Of a stretch of 64,000 bases of DNA, positions 40,779 through 48,732 are shown piece after piece. How positions within the stretch are numbered: position 1 is the first letter of the stretch; each line of letters starts with the position of its first letter. The stretch comes from CAYFRC01 sp050946115 (lineage in GTDB: Bacteria; Bacillota; Clostridia; Christensenellales; Aristaeellaceae), in NCBI GenBank assembly GCA_050946115.1, contig JBMNUF010000004.1, positions 1 through 64,000 of the forward strand, given 5' to 3'. The notes beneath the pieces were generated by a model that was not told where the DNA came from, searched no databases, and saw nothing but the letters and a program-made list of their open reading frames with translations. The position numbers and the translations under genes were made by a program.

Positions 40779-41507
40779 ATGAAGAAGGTATTGCTTCTTG
40801 CACTGGCGTTGGCTCTTTTCTGTAGCGCACCCGCCCTTGCGGAGATCGACGCGCCCGCGCTGAAAAATCCGCAGGAGCGGTACGATTGGATTATGGATTC
40901 GACGGACGGAAGCGAGCAACTTGTCTTTATGCTGCTCGATTCCGCGAACGACGAGCAGGAGAGCATCGACCGATTCGGAAGGCTCACCATGCACATGGCG
41001 TTTGTGGACGATAACGGCGAAACCATGTTCGTCAACAGCATTTCGCAGCAGGTTACGGACGCGGGGAACGTGCAGATCATCTATACTTCGATGTATGAGG
41101 ACGTAACGATGTATACCACGCCCTACGCGACGATAAAGTGGGAAAGCGGAAGAATAGCGGATATCACCGCCGGACAGGATAAAGAGAGCTTCGACTGGAC
41201 GTGGGAAAGCTACCGCTTCCCGTTTGCGACCTTGACCCGCCTGATGGGCACCCGCGGCGACGGGGCGGAGGGCGAGGCGAGCAAATACGCCTATTATCTG
41301 ATCTTCAACGAGTATGACAACTACGTCATGGAATTCGCTGCGGAGGGGATGGCGATCGAGCAGCTGCGCATCTATACGCAGGACGGGGACGATTGGGTTT
41401 TGAGCATAGTGGTGACGCATGAGGAAGGCGAGGCGTGGGAGATTCCCGAAGAAGTGCTTCGCGCGCTGAAAGACGCCGCGCCCGAAAGCGGGGAAAAGCC
41501 CGCGTAA
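40779..41507 (+). CDS. Exported protein of unknown function
   Basis: A 242-residue protein with a clear Sec signal peptide (KKVLLLALALALFCS, cleavage near ALA-E at 21-22). The mature part is acidic, with alternating strands suggestive of a beta-rich domain; no cysteine follows the cleavage site, so it is not a lipoprotein. The ATG at 40779 has GAGGGGGG upstream. It is 20 bp downstream of the TraX-like gene and ends at a strong terminator. I recognise no family. Confidence 0.75.
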   Translation: MKKVLLLALALALFCSAPALAEIDAPALKNPQERYDWIMDSTDGSEQLVFMLLDSANDEQESIDRFGRLTMHMAFVDDNGETMFVNSISQQVTDAGNVQIIYTSMYEDVTMYTTPYATIKWESGRIADITAGQDKESFDWTWESYRFPFATLTRLMGTRGDGAEGEASKYAYYLIFNEYDNYVMEFAAEGMAIEQLRIYTQDGDDWVLSIVVTHEEGEAWEIPEEVLRALKDAAPESGEKPA

Positions 41508-41523
41508 CGCATTGTATCGTACA

Positions 41524-41559
41524 AAAAGGAACCGCCTCGTTTCGGGAGCGGTTCCTTTT
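41524..41559. terminator. Strong bidirectional terminator
   Basis: AAAAGGAACCGC pairs with GCGGTTCCTTTT (12 bp) between convergent genes, with T-runs on both strands. Confidence 0.9.
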
Positions 41560-41571
41560 GTGTTGCCCTCG

Positions 41572-42063
41572 TTATGCGTTCCGCACGGTTTCGAGGATTT
41601 CGCCGACGTACATGGTGTGCATGTCGTTATCGCCATAGAACTGGGGATAGATCGAGTCGAGCAGGAAGTGCGCCTTTTCGACGGGCACCGCGGCGAGCTT
41701 TTTGCAGAGGAACGAGAGCTTCGCCTGCGCGGGATATACCGTGCCGCTGCGATAGGCGGGGGTGAGCCCCGTCTCCTTCCACTTGTCGAAATCCCTGCCG
41801 GAATTTGCGCCGCAAAAGTCGAGCGCGGGGCGGTAGTCTTCGTCAAAGAAGGAGAGGGAGAACGTTTCGCCTGCATCGATGAATTCCTTGGTGTAGCGCG
41901 ATTCGCGGATGAAGATGTATACGACGCTTCGAGCCCAGATCACGCCCAGGCCGCCCCAGCTGACCGTCATCAGGTTCGATTTTTCTGGGCTTCCCGATGC
42001 GACGAGTGCCCAGTCGTTGCCGATCGCCTCAAAGGGGTTGATGGTTACGTTTTCTGCACGCAT
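41572..42063 (-). CDS. Flavin reductase family / FMN-binding split-barrel protein
   Basis: A 163-residue protein. MTVSWGGLGVIW, followed by VVYIFIRESRYTKEFI, matches the flavin reductase-like domain that binds FMN in a split barrel. The sequence FSLSFFDEDYRPALDFCG is typical of clostridial members annotated as conserved flavin reductases. The ATG at 42063 has AGGAGG upstream. It may be a flavodoxin-like redox protein or an NAD(P)H:flavin reductase; the partner is unknown. It ends at the shared terminator. Confidence 0.85.
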   Translation of the reverse strand: MRAENVTINPFEAIGNDWALVASGSPEKSNLMTVSWGGLGVIWARSVVYIFIRESRYTKEFIDAGETFSLSFFDEDYRPALDFCGANSGRDFDKWKETGLTPAYRSGTVYPAQAKLSFLCKKLAAVPVEKAHFLLDSIYPQFYGDNDMHTMYVGEILETVRNA

Positions 42064-42101
42064 GAAAGTATCCTCCTTTTGCCTGTTTGTCTGATGGGGG
42101 G

Positions 42102-42912
42102 CTACCTGCCGGGGTTGCGTCCGCCGCCCATGCCGCCGCGGCGGTTGGGGCCGCCGTTTCCGCCCAAATGCGGGGCGGACGGCCTCGATTTTGGCGCGGG
42201 CGATGCGGAAGGTCGCTGTTTCGGGGCGGGCGCGGCGGAAGGTCTCTGTGGGGTTGTCGCTCTCGGAGCGGGCGCTGCCGGAGGCTTCGGCGGGGGCGTC
42301 GTTCTCGGTGCGGGCGCTGCCGGAGGCTTCGGTGGGGGCGCCTGCCTCCCGAAGGGCTCGGGGCGGAAGGGCGGCGGGGCGGCATGGCGCGGCGCCCTTC
42401 GCGCGTAGACGGGCGGCGCGAATCTCTTAGCATCGCGGGGCGAACATACGCCTGCGCGGGTCGACATGCGCAAAGCGCGCGTATGTATGCACCTGGTTGG
42501 CGAGCGTGAGCGTGTCCAAAACGCGCAAAACGTCCGAAAGCAGGTCGCCGGATTCGTCGAACACGCTCGAAGAGGCGCTGTCGTCGATGTCCACGTATTC
42601 GCTTCCGCGGTATACGCCGACCTCTGCGCCGAATTCAGCGAATGTCTGCGCGAGGGCGCACGCCTGCTGAAACGTCATCTCGCACGCGATTTCGACGGGG
42701 GCGATGTCCGTGAGCTGCATGGAATGCGCATCCGTATAGCCCAACAAGTCCTCGATCAGGTCGCGCGCGGTTGCCCTCGGGCAGGTTCCGCAGGACAAAA
42801 ACACGAGGCGATACTCCGTTTCGGGCGCAAGAGATGCGACTTGCCTTCCGCAGGCGGAGCAAAAGCGCGCGTCGGGCACGAGTTGGGTTCCGCAATAGGA
42901 ACAAAATGCCAT
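42102..42912 (-). pseudogene. Zinc-ribbon protein with Pro-rich tail, split by an apparent frameshift
   Basis: Residues 1-161 read in one frame from the ATG at 42912 (AAGGAGG upstream): a double zinc ribbon CSYCG and CSACG (Cys 4, 7, 18, 21), then a globular domain. This frame stops at TAA (42427-42429) right after RRRMFAPRC. The other frame, open to 42102, continues without a gap into AKRFAPPVYARRAP and a PPKPPAAPAP-type repeat tail ending GGMGGGRNPGR. Clostridial relatives, as I recall, have the ribbon, globular domain and basic Pro/Arg/Gly tail in one chain. A one-base shift restores that. It could be a mutation, a sequencing error or recoding. Confidence 0.6.
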
Positions 42913-42964
42913 GGCAAATCCTCCTTTGGTTCACTTGGATAAAAACGAGAGAGGCTCCGAATCG

Positions 42965-42993
42965 TTGACAGCGCGCGGCAAAGGGCGTATAAT
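42965..42993 (+). promoter_or_regulatory. Perfect-consensus promoter reading antisense through the TSCPD gene
   Basis: TTGACA (42965-42970), a 17-base spacer and TATAAT (42988-42993) on the plus strand. The transcript would start near 43000, cross the whole minus-strand TSCPD gene as antisense and reach the CE15-type gene at 43340. Confidence 0.8.
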
Positions 42994-42994
42994 G

Positions 42995-43249
42995 TCATTG
43001 TGCGCCGCGCTGCATCCTGATCTGCCGAAGGGCTTTGGCGAGCTGGTCGGGGCAGGAGGTGCCGTTTCTGCACCGAATGCCCGAAAGCAGCCCGATTACG
43101 TCATCTATGGATCGCCCCTCGGCGAGCCGCGAAACGCCCTGCGTGTTTCCCGGACAACCGCCGATGAAGCGAACGGATACGACGGTGTCGCCGTTTGTCT
43201 CAATTTGAATCTCCCGAGAGCAGGTTCCGCGGCATTTGTAGGTGTACAT
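42995..43249 (-). CDS. TSCPD domain protein (TIGR03905 type)
   Basis: An 84-residue protein with the family signature cysteines. CRGTCSREI is near the N-terminus, FIGGCPGNTQGVSRL in the middle, and GTSCPDQLAKAL gives the domain its name. The TSCPD domain also occurs at the C-terminus of class II ribonucleotide reductases, where it probably binds metal. The stand-alone version has no settled function. The ATG at 43249 has GGGAGG upstream at slightly long spacing. The gene is entirely overlapped by a plus-strand transcript predicted from the promoter at 42965. Confidence 0.85.
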   Translation of the reverse strand: MYTYKCRGTCSREIQIETNGDTVVSVRFIGGCPGNTQGVSRLAEGRSIDDVIGLLSGIRCRNGTSCPDQLAKALRQIRMQRGAQ

Positions 43250-43285
43250 GCTGATATAGTGCCTCCCGATTGTTCCGTGTCTCCT

Positions 43286-43314
43286 ATGATAGACGCAGAA
43301 GCGGGAATTGTCAA
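43286..43314 (-). promoter_or_regulatory. Sigma-A promoter for the TSCPD gene
   Basis: Minus-strand TTGACA, a 17-base spacer and TATCAT, 37 bases before the ATG. Confidence 0.75.
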
Positions 43315-43339
43315 GCAAAAAACAGGAGGAGGGGTTCTC

Positions 43340-44416
43340 GTGAACAATATGAAAGCGCTGCTGGCGGAAAGGAAAGTGCCCGATTTGCTCGCCGGCGCGA
43401 AGACGGTGGAAGACTGGCGGCTTCGCAGAAAGGAAATCCTGTACCTTTTGCGGCACGAGGTGTACGGCATCTCGCCGCACGAGCCGGAACACGTTTCGGG
43501 CGAGGTGCTCTCCAAAAAGGAGACGTACGGCGGCAAGGCGACGATCGAGAAGATCTCCGTTTCGTTCGACACGCCCGGCGGGAAGTATGCCTTTCCCTTT
43601 ACGCTCGTCGCGCCGACGGGGAAGGGGAAAGCGCCGGTATTCGTGTTTTTCAATTTCCGCCCCGAGGTGCCGGACGAATACTTTCCGGCGGAGGAGATCA
43701 TAGACAGGGGCTTTGCGGTCGCCATGATCTACTACAACGACGTGACGACGGACGGCAATGCGCAGCAGGGCTATGCGTGGGACGGCATCGCCGCAATGTA
43801 TCCGCGCGACGAAAACGTGGGCTGGGGCAAGATCGGCATGTGGGCGTTTGCAGGAAGCCGCGCGCTGGATTACCTCGAAACGCGCGCGGACATCGACGCG
43901 GGGCGCGCGGCGGTCGTCGGGCATTCGCGGCTGGGCAAGACCGCGCTGTGGTGCGGCGCACAGGACGAGCGGTTTTCGATGGTCATCTCCAACGATTCCG
44001 GCTGCGCCGGCGCGGCGATTTCGCGCGGCAAGGTCGGGGAGACGATCGAAGACATCACAAAGATGTTCCCGTGCTGGTTCTGCGGCAATTACGGCCGTTG
44101 GGCGGACAGGGAAGGGGAAGCGACGTTCGATCAGCACATGCTGTTGTCGCTCGTCGCGCCTAGGGCGCTGTATGTGGCGAGCTCTTCGGAGGATTTGTGG
44201 GCGGACCCCGCGAGCGAATATCTGGGCTGTGTCGCGGCAGAGGATGCGTGGCACATCTTCCGCGTGCCGGGCTTTCTCGCGCCCGACAGGCTGCCCGAGG
44301 CGGACGATTCCTATGACGAGGGCAGCATCGGCTACCACCAGCGCCGGGGCTCGCACTTCCTGAGCCGCACGGACTGGCTGCACTTCCTCGCATACCGCGA
44401 AAAACACAATATCTGA
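43340..44416 (+). CDS. CE15-type glucuronoyl esterase-like hydrolase
   Basis: A 358-residue alpha/beta hydrolase without a signal peptide. The nucleophile elbow is VVGHSRLGKTALW with Ser196, followed by the CE15 segment SNDSGCAGAAISRGKVGE. The catalytic His is His339 in RRGSHFLSRTDW. CE15 enzymes cleave ester links between glucuronate and lignin or related alcohols; a cytoplasmic version probably acts on imported fragments. The start is GTG at 43340, behind AGGAGGAGGGG. The frame is open further upstream, but that part lies over the TSCPD gene and shows no homologous motifs. Confidence 0.87.
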   Translation: MNNMKALLAERKVPDLLAGAKTVEDWRLRRKEILYLLRHEVYGISPHEPEHVSGEVLSKKETYGGKATIEKISVSFDTPGGKYAFPFTLVAPTGKGKAPVFVFFNFRPEVPDEYFPAEEIIDRGFAVAMIYYNDVTTDGNAQQGYAWDGIAAMYPRDENVGWGKIGMWAFAGSRALDYLETRADIDAGRAAVVGHSRLGKTALWCGAQDERFSMVISNDSGCAGAAISRGKVGETIEDITKMFPCWFCGNYGRWADREGEATFDQHMLLSLVAPRALYVASSSEDLWADPASEYLGCVAAEDAWHIFRVPGFLAPDRLPEADDSYDEGSIGYHQRRGSHFLSRTDWLHFLAYREKHNI

Positions 44417-44431
44417 CTGGAAACGAGGCAT

Positions 44432-44467
44432 ATGGCTGTCGTCTGTTTGCGGCGACAGCCATTTTTT
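44432..44467 (+). terminator. Rho-independent terminator
   Basis: ATGGCTGTCG (44432-44441) pairs with CGACAGCCAT (44453-44462), followed by TTTTT. Confidence 0.88.
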
Positions 44468-44504
44468 CGCCATGTTCTTCGCCGAAATGTCGGAATTGCG
44501 CGCG

Positions 44505-44534
44505 TTGACAAGGCTCCCCGCGCGATGGTATGAT
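44505..44534 (+). promoter_or_regulatory. Sigma-A promoter for the hemolysin III family gene
   Basis: TTGACA, an 18-base spacer and TATGAT, 48 bases before the start. Confidence 0.65.
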
Positions 44535-44581
44535 ATGGATAGACGCTGGGGGATGTTTCCGCTTGAGAGGGGGAATCGATA

Positions 44582-45259
44582 TTGACGAGGACGAAATTGG
44601 CGGACCGCAAGCTGCCGGATTACACGAAGGGTGAGGAAATCGCGAACATGGTCACGCACATTGCGGGCGCGGTGTTCGGCGTCGTCGCGCTGGTGCTGTG
44701 CGTCGTCCGCGCGGCGCTGGGGCACAACGGCTATCGCATCGTCGGCGCGGCGATCTACGGCGCGTCGATGCTGTTTCTGTATACCATGTCGAGCGTGTAC
44801 CACGGGATGCCTGCGGGCATGGGGAAAAAGGTCATGCAGGTGCTCGACCACTGCTCGATCTACCTTCTGATCGGCGGCACCTATACGCCCATCGTGCTGG
44901 GGCCGATCCGCGAGATGTCGCCCGCGATCGGATGGACGCTGTTCGGCGTCGTGTGGGGGATCGGCATTATCGCCGCGGTGTTCACGGCGATCGACCACCA
45001 CAAATTCCGCAAGCTCTCCATGGCGTGCTATATCCTGATGGGCTGGACGATCGTCTTCGCCGTCAAGCCGACCGTGGAGGCGATTACGCGGACGGGGCTG
45101 CGGTACCTCTTGGGCGGCGGCGTGGCGTACACGATCGGCGCGGTGCTGTACGGCGTCGGAAAGAAAATGCGCATACGGTATATGCACACGCTCTTTCACG
45201 TGTTCGTGCTGGCGGGAACCGTGCTGCACTTTATAACGGTGTATCGGTTTTGCGTATAG
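44582..45259 (+). CDS. Hemolysin III / PAQR family membrane protein
   Basis: A 225-residue protein with seven transmembrane helices. Family motifs are all visible: MVTHIAGAVFG at the start of helix 1, SSVYHGMP, LDHCSIYLLIGGTYTPIVL and HTLFHVFVLAGTVLHF near the C-terminus. These His and Asp residues form the intramembrane zinc site of PAQR proteins. The bacterial function is unsettled despite the hemolysin name. The start is TTG at 44582, preceded by GAGAGGGGG; no ATG fits better. Confidence 0.92.
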   Translation: MTRTKLADRKLPDYTKGEEIANMVTHIAGAVFGVVALVLCVVRAALGHNGYRIVGAAIYGASMLFLYTMSSVYHGMPAGMGKKVMQVLDHCSIYLLIGGTYTPIVLGPIREMSPAIGWTLFGVVWGIGIIAAVFTAIDHHKFRKLSMACYILMGWTIVFAVKPTVEAITRTGLRYLLGGGVAYTIGAVLYGVGKKMRIRYMHTLFHVFVLAGTVLHFITVYRFCV

Positions 45260-45288
45260 CCGCCGAAACGTTAAAGTTTCGCGGCGGG

Positions 45289-45317
45289 TTGACAACGGCG
45301 GCACAGCGTGTTATTTT
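45289..45317 (+). promoter_or_regulatory. Promoter of the T-box operon
   Basis: TTGACA, a 17-base spacer and TATTTT, placing the start of the leader RNA near 45324. Confidence 0.6.
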
Positions 45318-45329
45318 ATTACTATATGA

Positions 45330-45564
45330 TATGTGCGATGAAGGGACGAAGTAGCCTTTCGGCGGCGAACCCGCAGAGAGCCCTCACTTGGTGCGAGAGG
45401 GCGGACGCGCCGTTGGCGAAGTACAGCCCTGAGCCGCGCGGGGGAACGGAGTAGCCCGCGCCGGATGCGCCCGATACCGCGCGGAGAGGCTTTATATTTT
45501 TTATAGAGCGAACGGAAGTGGTACCGCGATTTTCGCCTTCCCCCAATGAGGGGAGGGCGTTTTT
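45330..45564 (+). promoter_or_regulatory. T-box riboswitch, apparent tyrosine specifier (UAC)
   Basis: The leader contains the T-box sequence AAGTGGTACCGCG at 45516-45528. It is followed by a terminator (CGCCTTCCCC 45534-45543 with GGGGAGGGCG 45550-45559, then TTTTT). Stem I features include CAGAGAGC near 45374-45381 and a specifier-loop context GAAGTACAGCCCTGAG. By comparison with other T-boxes the specifier is UAC at 45422-45424. Uncharged tRNA-Tyr would stabilise the antiterminator and switch on the downstream aminotransferase-tyrS-yigZ genes. The tyrS gene downstream supports the Tyr reading. Confidence 0.88.
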
Positions 45565-45581
45565 GTAAGGAGGAATACAAT

Positions 45582-46778
45582 ATGCAGTCATTTTCCGAAA
45601 GGCTGATCGCGCCGCACATGGCGGCGATTACCGGCAGCGCGATCCGCGAAATTTTCCATCTGCTGGGAAAGCCCGGCATGATTTCCTTTGCGGGCGGCAA
45701 CCCCGCAAACAGCGCGCTGGAGCCGGACGTGATCGGAGAATTGGCGAAGGAAGCACTCGCAAAACACGGCACGACGCTTCTGCAGTACGGCGCGACCGAG
45801 GGCTTCGCGCCCTTTAAGGAGAGCTACGCGCGCTATTTGACGCGCATGGGCTTTTCCGCACAGCCGAATGAGGTGCTGCCGACGCAGGGCTCCGGGCAGG
45901 CGTTCGATCTTTTGCTGAAGGCGCTCGTCGCCCCGGGGGATGTCGTGTTCGTCGAAAGCCCGACGTTTCTGGGCGCGCTGCAGGCGGTCAACACCTACCA
46001 GGCGAAGATGGTCGCGATGCCCACGGACGATAACGGACTCAAGGTCGATGACGAACTGGAAGAGATGATCGTCAGACACCGCCCAAAACTGATGTACGTC
46101 ATCCCGACGTTCCAAAACCCGACGGGCGTGACGCTCGCGCCCGAACGGCGCAAAAAGCTGTACGACATGGCGGTCAGGCACAACGTCGTGATCGCAGAGG
46201 ACGACCCGTACCGCGACCTGCGCTATCGCGGCGAGGCGCAGCCCGCGATCAAGTCGTATGACGAGGTCGGCTGCGTGGTCTACTTGGGAAGCTTTTCCAA
46301 GCTCATCTCCCCGGGGCTTCGCGTGGGCGCCGCGGTCGTGACCGATCCCGTGCTCATGCGGAAAATGGTGGTCGGCAAGCAGAGCGCGGACGTGCATTCG
46401 CCGCTGCTCAACCAGGCGATCGTCGACATGTACCTCAGAAACGACCTTCTGCCCGCGCATCTCGACAGAATCTGCGCGAATTACCACAGGCAGCTCGACC
46501 TCATGCTGCGGAAATTGGGAGAAATGCAAGGCGTTCGCCACACGAAGCCCGAAGGCGGGCTGTTCGTCTGGGCGGCGCTGCCCGAGGAATGCGATGCCTG
46601 CGACATGTTGCAGCGCGCGGTCGAGCAAAACGTCGCCTACGTCCCCGGCACGCACTTCTATTTCGACGGCGGGCGCAGGAACACGCTGCGGCTCAATTTC
46701 TCCAACAGCGAGCCGGCGGCGATCGAACAGGGCATGGACAGGCTCAAAAGCGTAATCGAAAAGACGATGGAGGGGTAA
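45582..46778 (+). CDS. PLP-dependent aminotransferase, class I (LysN/ARO8/MocR-like subgroup)
   Basis: A 398-residue fold-type I aminotransferase. MISFAGGNPA at the N-terminus, YGATEGFAPFKE and IPTFQNPTGVTL are typical of the 2-aminoadipate/aromatic aminotransferase subgroup. The PLP lysine is Lys240 in LGSFSKLISPGLRVG. It is the first gene behind a Tyr T-box and lies 2 bp from tyrS. An aromatic aminotransferase making tyrosine from hydroxyphenylpyruvate is therefore the best inference. The ATG at 45582 follows AAGGAGG. Confidence 0.88.
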   Translation: MQSFSERLIAPHMAAITGSAIREIFHLLGKPGMISFAGGNPANSALEPDVIGELAKEALAKHGTTLLQYGATEGFAPFKESYARYLTRMGFSAQPNEVLPTQGSGQAFDLLLKALVAPGDVVFVESPTFLGALQAVNTYQAKMVAMPTDDNGLKVDDELEEMIVRHRPKLMYVIPTFQNPTGVTLAPERRKKLYDMAVRHNVVIAEDDPYRDLRYRGEAQPAIKSYDEVGCVVYLGSFSKLISPGLRVGAAVVTDPVLMRKMVVGKQSADVHSPLLNQAIVDMYLRNDLLPAHLDRICANYHRQLDLMLRKLGEMQGVRHTKPEGGLFVWAALPEECDACDMLQRAVEQNVAYVPGTHFYFDGGRRNTLRLNFSNSEPAAIEQGMDRLKSVIEKTMEG

Positions 46779-46780
46779 AC

Positions 46781-48022
46781 ATGGGCTCGGTACTCGATAC
46801 ACTCAGGGAGCGGGGCTTTGTCTCGCAGATCACCTTTGAGGAGGAGCTGGAGGCGGCATTTGCCTCCGGAACTCCCATTACATTTTACAACGGCTTCGAC
46901 CCGACGGCGGACAGCCTGCACATCGGGCACTACATCCCGATCATGGCGATGTCGCACATGCAAAAGGCGGGGCACAAGCCGATCGTTTTGATCGGCGGCG
47001 GCACCGCGATGATCGGCGACCCCTCGGGCAAGAGCGATATGCGCAAAATGATGACGCGCGAGCAGATCGCGGAAAACGTCGAGAGCATCAAAAAGCAGAT
47101 GTCGCGCTTTTTGGATTTTAACGAATCGAAGCCCAACGGCGCGATCATCGTCAACAACGCCGATTGGCTTTTGCAGCTCAATTACGTCGATTTCCTGCGC
47201 GACATCGGCGCGCTGTTCTCCGTCAACCGCATGCTGACGGCGGACTGCTACAAGCAGCGGCTCGAGCGCGGGCTGACCTTCCTCGAATTCAACTACATGC
47301 TTATGCAGGCGTACGACTTTTTGGAGCTGTTCTATAAATACGGCTGCATCCTGCAGACGGGCGGGCAGGACCAGTGGAGCAACATGCTCTCCGGCGCGGA
47401 CCTCATCCGCCGCAAGGAGCAAAAGAGCGCGTTTGCGCTGACGTTCAGGCTCCTTCTCACCTCCGACGGGCGCAAGATGGGGAAGACCGAAAAGGGCGCG
47501 CTGTGGCTCGACGCGGAACGCACGTCCCCCTACGACTTCTACCAGTACTGGCGCAATATCGACGATGCGGACGTCGAAAACTGCCTCGCGCTTTTGACGT
47601 ACCTTCCGATGGACGAGGTGAAGCGGCTCGGCGCGCTCAAGGACGCCGCGATCAACGAGGCGAAGCGCACGCTGGCGTTTGAGGTGACAAAGCTCATCCA
47701 CGGCGAGGAAGAGGCGACGAAGGCGCGGCAGACGGCAGAGCAGCTTTTCGGCGGCGGCGGCGTGGGCGAGAGCGTCCCGACGACCGAGATTACGCGCGAG
47801 CAGTTGGAAAAGGACGCGCGGCTCACCACGCTCATCACGCTTTCGGGGCTTTGCAAGTCCAACAGCGAATCGCGCAAGAGCGTGGAGCAGGGCGGCATCT
47901 ACATAGGCGATGAGAAGGTAATGGATGTCTCCATGACGGTGACGGAAGAAATGCTTCGGGGCGAGGGGCTTCTCCTTCGCAAGGGCAAAAAGACCTACCA
48001 CATTCTGGTGCTCACGGAATGA
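46781..48022 (+). CDS. tyrS: Tyrosyl-tRNA synthetase
   Basis: A 413-residue class I synthetase. The HIGH motif is LHIGH at 46-50 following FYNGFDPTADS, and the KMSKS-equivalent is KMGKT at 232-236. QTGGQDQWSN binds tyrosine and is characteristic of TyrRS. The C-terminal S4-like RNA-binding domain covers about the last 65 residues (KSVEQGGIYIGDEKV). The ATG at 46781 has GGAGGGG upstream. It is regulated by the upstream tyrosine T-box, a direct feedback loop on its own substrate tRNA. Confidence 0.96.
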   Translation: MGSVLDTLRERGFVSQITFEEELEAAFASGTPITFYNGFDPTADSLHIGHYIPIMAMSHMQKAGHKPIVLIGGGTAMIGDPSGKSDMRKMMTREQIAENVESIKKQMSRFLDFNESKPNGAIIVNNADWLLQLNYVDFLRDIGALFSVNRMLTADCYKQRLERGLTFLEFNYMLMQAYDFLELFYKYGCILQTGGQDQWSNMLSGADLIRRKEQKSAFALTFRLLLTSDGRKMGKTEKGALWLDAERTSPYDFYQYWRNIDDADVENCLALLTYLPMDEVKRLGALKDAAINEAKRTLAFEVTKLIHGEEEATKARQTAEQLFGGGGVGESVPTTEITREQLEKDARLTTLITLSGLCKSNSESRKSVEQGGIYIGDEKVMDVSMTVTEEMLRGEGLLLRKGKKTYHILVLTE

Positions 48023-48669
48023 GCCTCAAGCCTTATAAAACATTGACAGTGCGGGGCAGCGAGGAGTTTGTCATCAACAAATCGCGCTTCATCGGCTACG
48101 GCGCGCCGGCTGAGACGGAGGAAGAGGCGCTCGCCTTCCTGAACGAGATCCGCACAAAGCACAAGGACGCCACGCACAACTGCTTTGCGTATATCATCGG
48201 CAGCAACATGGGCATCATGCGCTACAGCGACGACGGCGAACCGTCGGGCACGGCGGGCATGCCGATCATCGAGGTCATGAAGGCGCGGGAGGTGACGAAC
48301 TGCTGCGTCGTGGTGACGCGGTATTTCGGCGGCATCCTCTTGGGTGCGGGCGGGCTCGTGCGCGCGTATTCGCAGGGCGCGGCGGCGGCACTCAACGCCT
48401 CGGGCGTGGGCGTGATGCACCCGACCAAGCGGCTGCTGCTCGGCTGCGACTACGCGATGCTCGGCATCGTCGAGCACTACCTGAAGGGGCAGTGCGTCGT
48501 CGTCGAAGACAAGGAATTCACCGTCTCGGTGACGATATCCCTGCTCGTAAAATCGAGCGATGCGGAAGAATTCACGCAGGGGCTTCTCGCGGCGACGGAC
48601 GGAACCGTCGAACCGATAGAGGCGGAAGAGCTCTTCATGGCGTGGAAGGAAGAAGAAATAACGGAATAG
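48019..48669 (+). CDS. yigZ: YigZ/IMPACT family protein
   Basis: A 216-residue protein. The N-terminal domain has the family signature DATHNCFAYIIG, SDDGEPSGTAGMP and TRYFGGILLGAGGLVRAY; a ferredoxin-like C-terminal domain follows. Function is uncertain; relatives bind nucleic acid or affect translation stress responses. The ATG overlaps the tyrS stop by four bases, so it is translated with the T-box operon. Confidence 0.92.
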   Translation: MSLKPYKTLTVRGSEEFVINKSRFIGYGAPAETEEEALAFLNEIRTKHKDATHNCFAYIIGSNMGIMRYSDDGEPSGTAGMPIIEVMKAREVTNCCVVVTRYFGGILLGAGGLVRAYSQGAAAALNASGVGVMHPTKRLLLGCDYAMLGIVEHYLKGQCVVVEDKEFTVSVTISLLVKSSDAEEFTQGLLAATDGTVEPIEAEELFMAWKEEEITE

Positions 48670-48672
48670 CGC

Positions 48673-48701
48673 TTGAAACGGCGCGTGCACCTTCGTATAC
48701 T
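48673..48701 (+). promoter_or_regulatory. Sigma-A promoter for ilvE
   Basis: TTGAAA, a 17-base spacer and TATACT, 31 bases before the start. There is no room for a T-box. Confidence 0.7.
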
Positions 48702-48732
48702 TATACATAAATACTGATTGGAGTTGAATTGT

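Noticed and set aside
42102..42473. The Pro-rich 123-codon frame as an independent gene
   Set aside because: Its start lies inside the zinc-ribbon gene without a ribosome site, and the useful part begins exactly at the upstream stop, so a frameshifted tail explains it better.
42992..43339. An N-terminal extension of the CE15-type esterase to an upstream ATG
   Set aside because: The ATG at 42992 lies within the promoter -10 box and has no ribosome site. The extension overlaps the TSCPD gene and adds no family motif.
42995..45304. A 769-codon open frame on the minus strand
   Set aside because: Only its last 84 codons form a recognisable protein (TSCPD). The rest lies opposite the CE15-type and hemolysin III genes and is low-complexity Arg/His-rich, typical of a GC-rich shadow.
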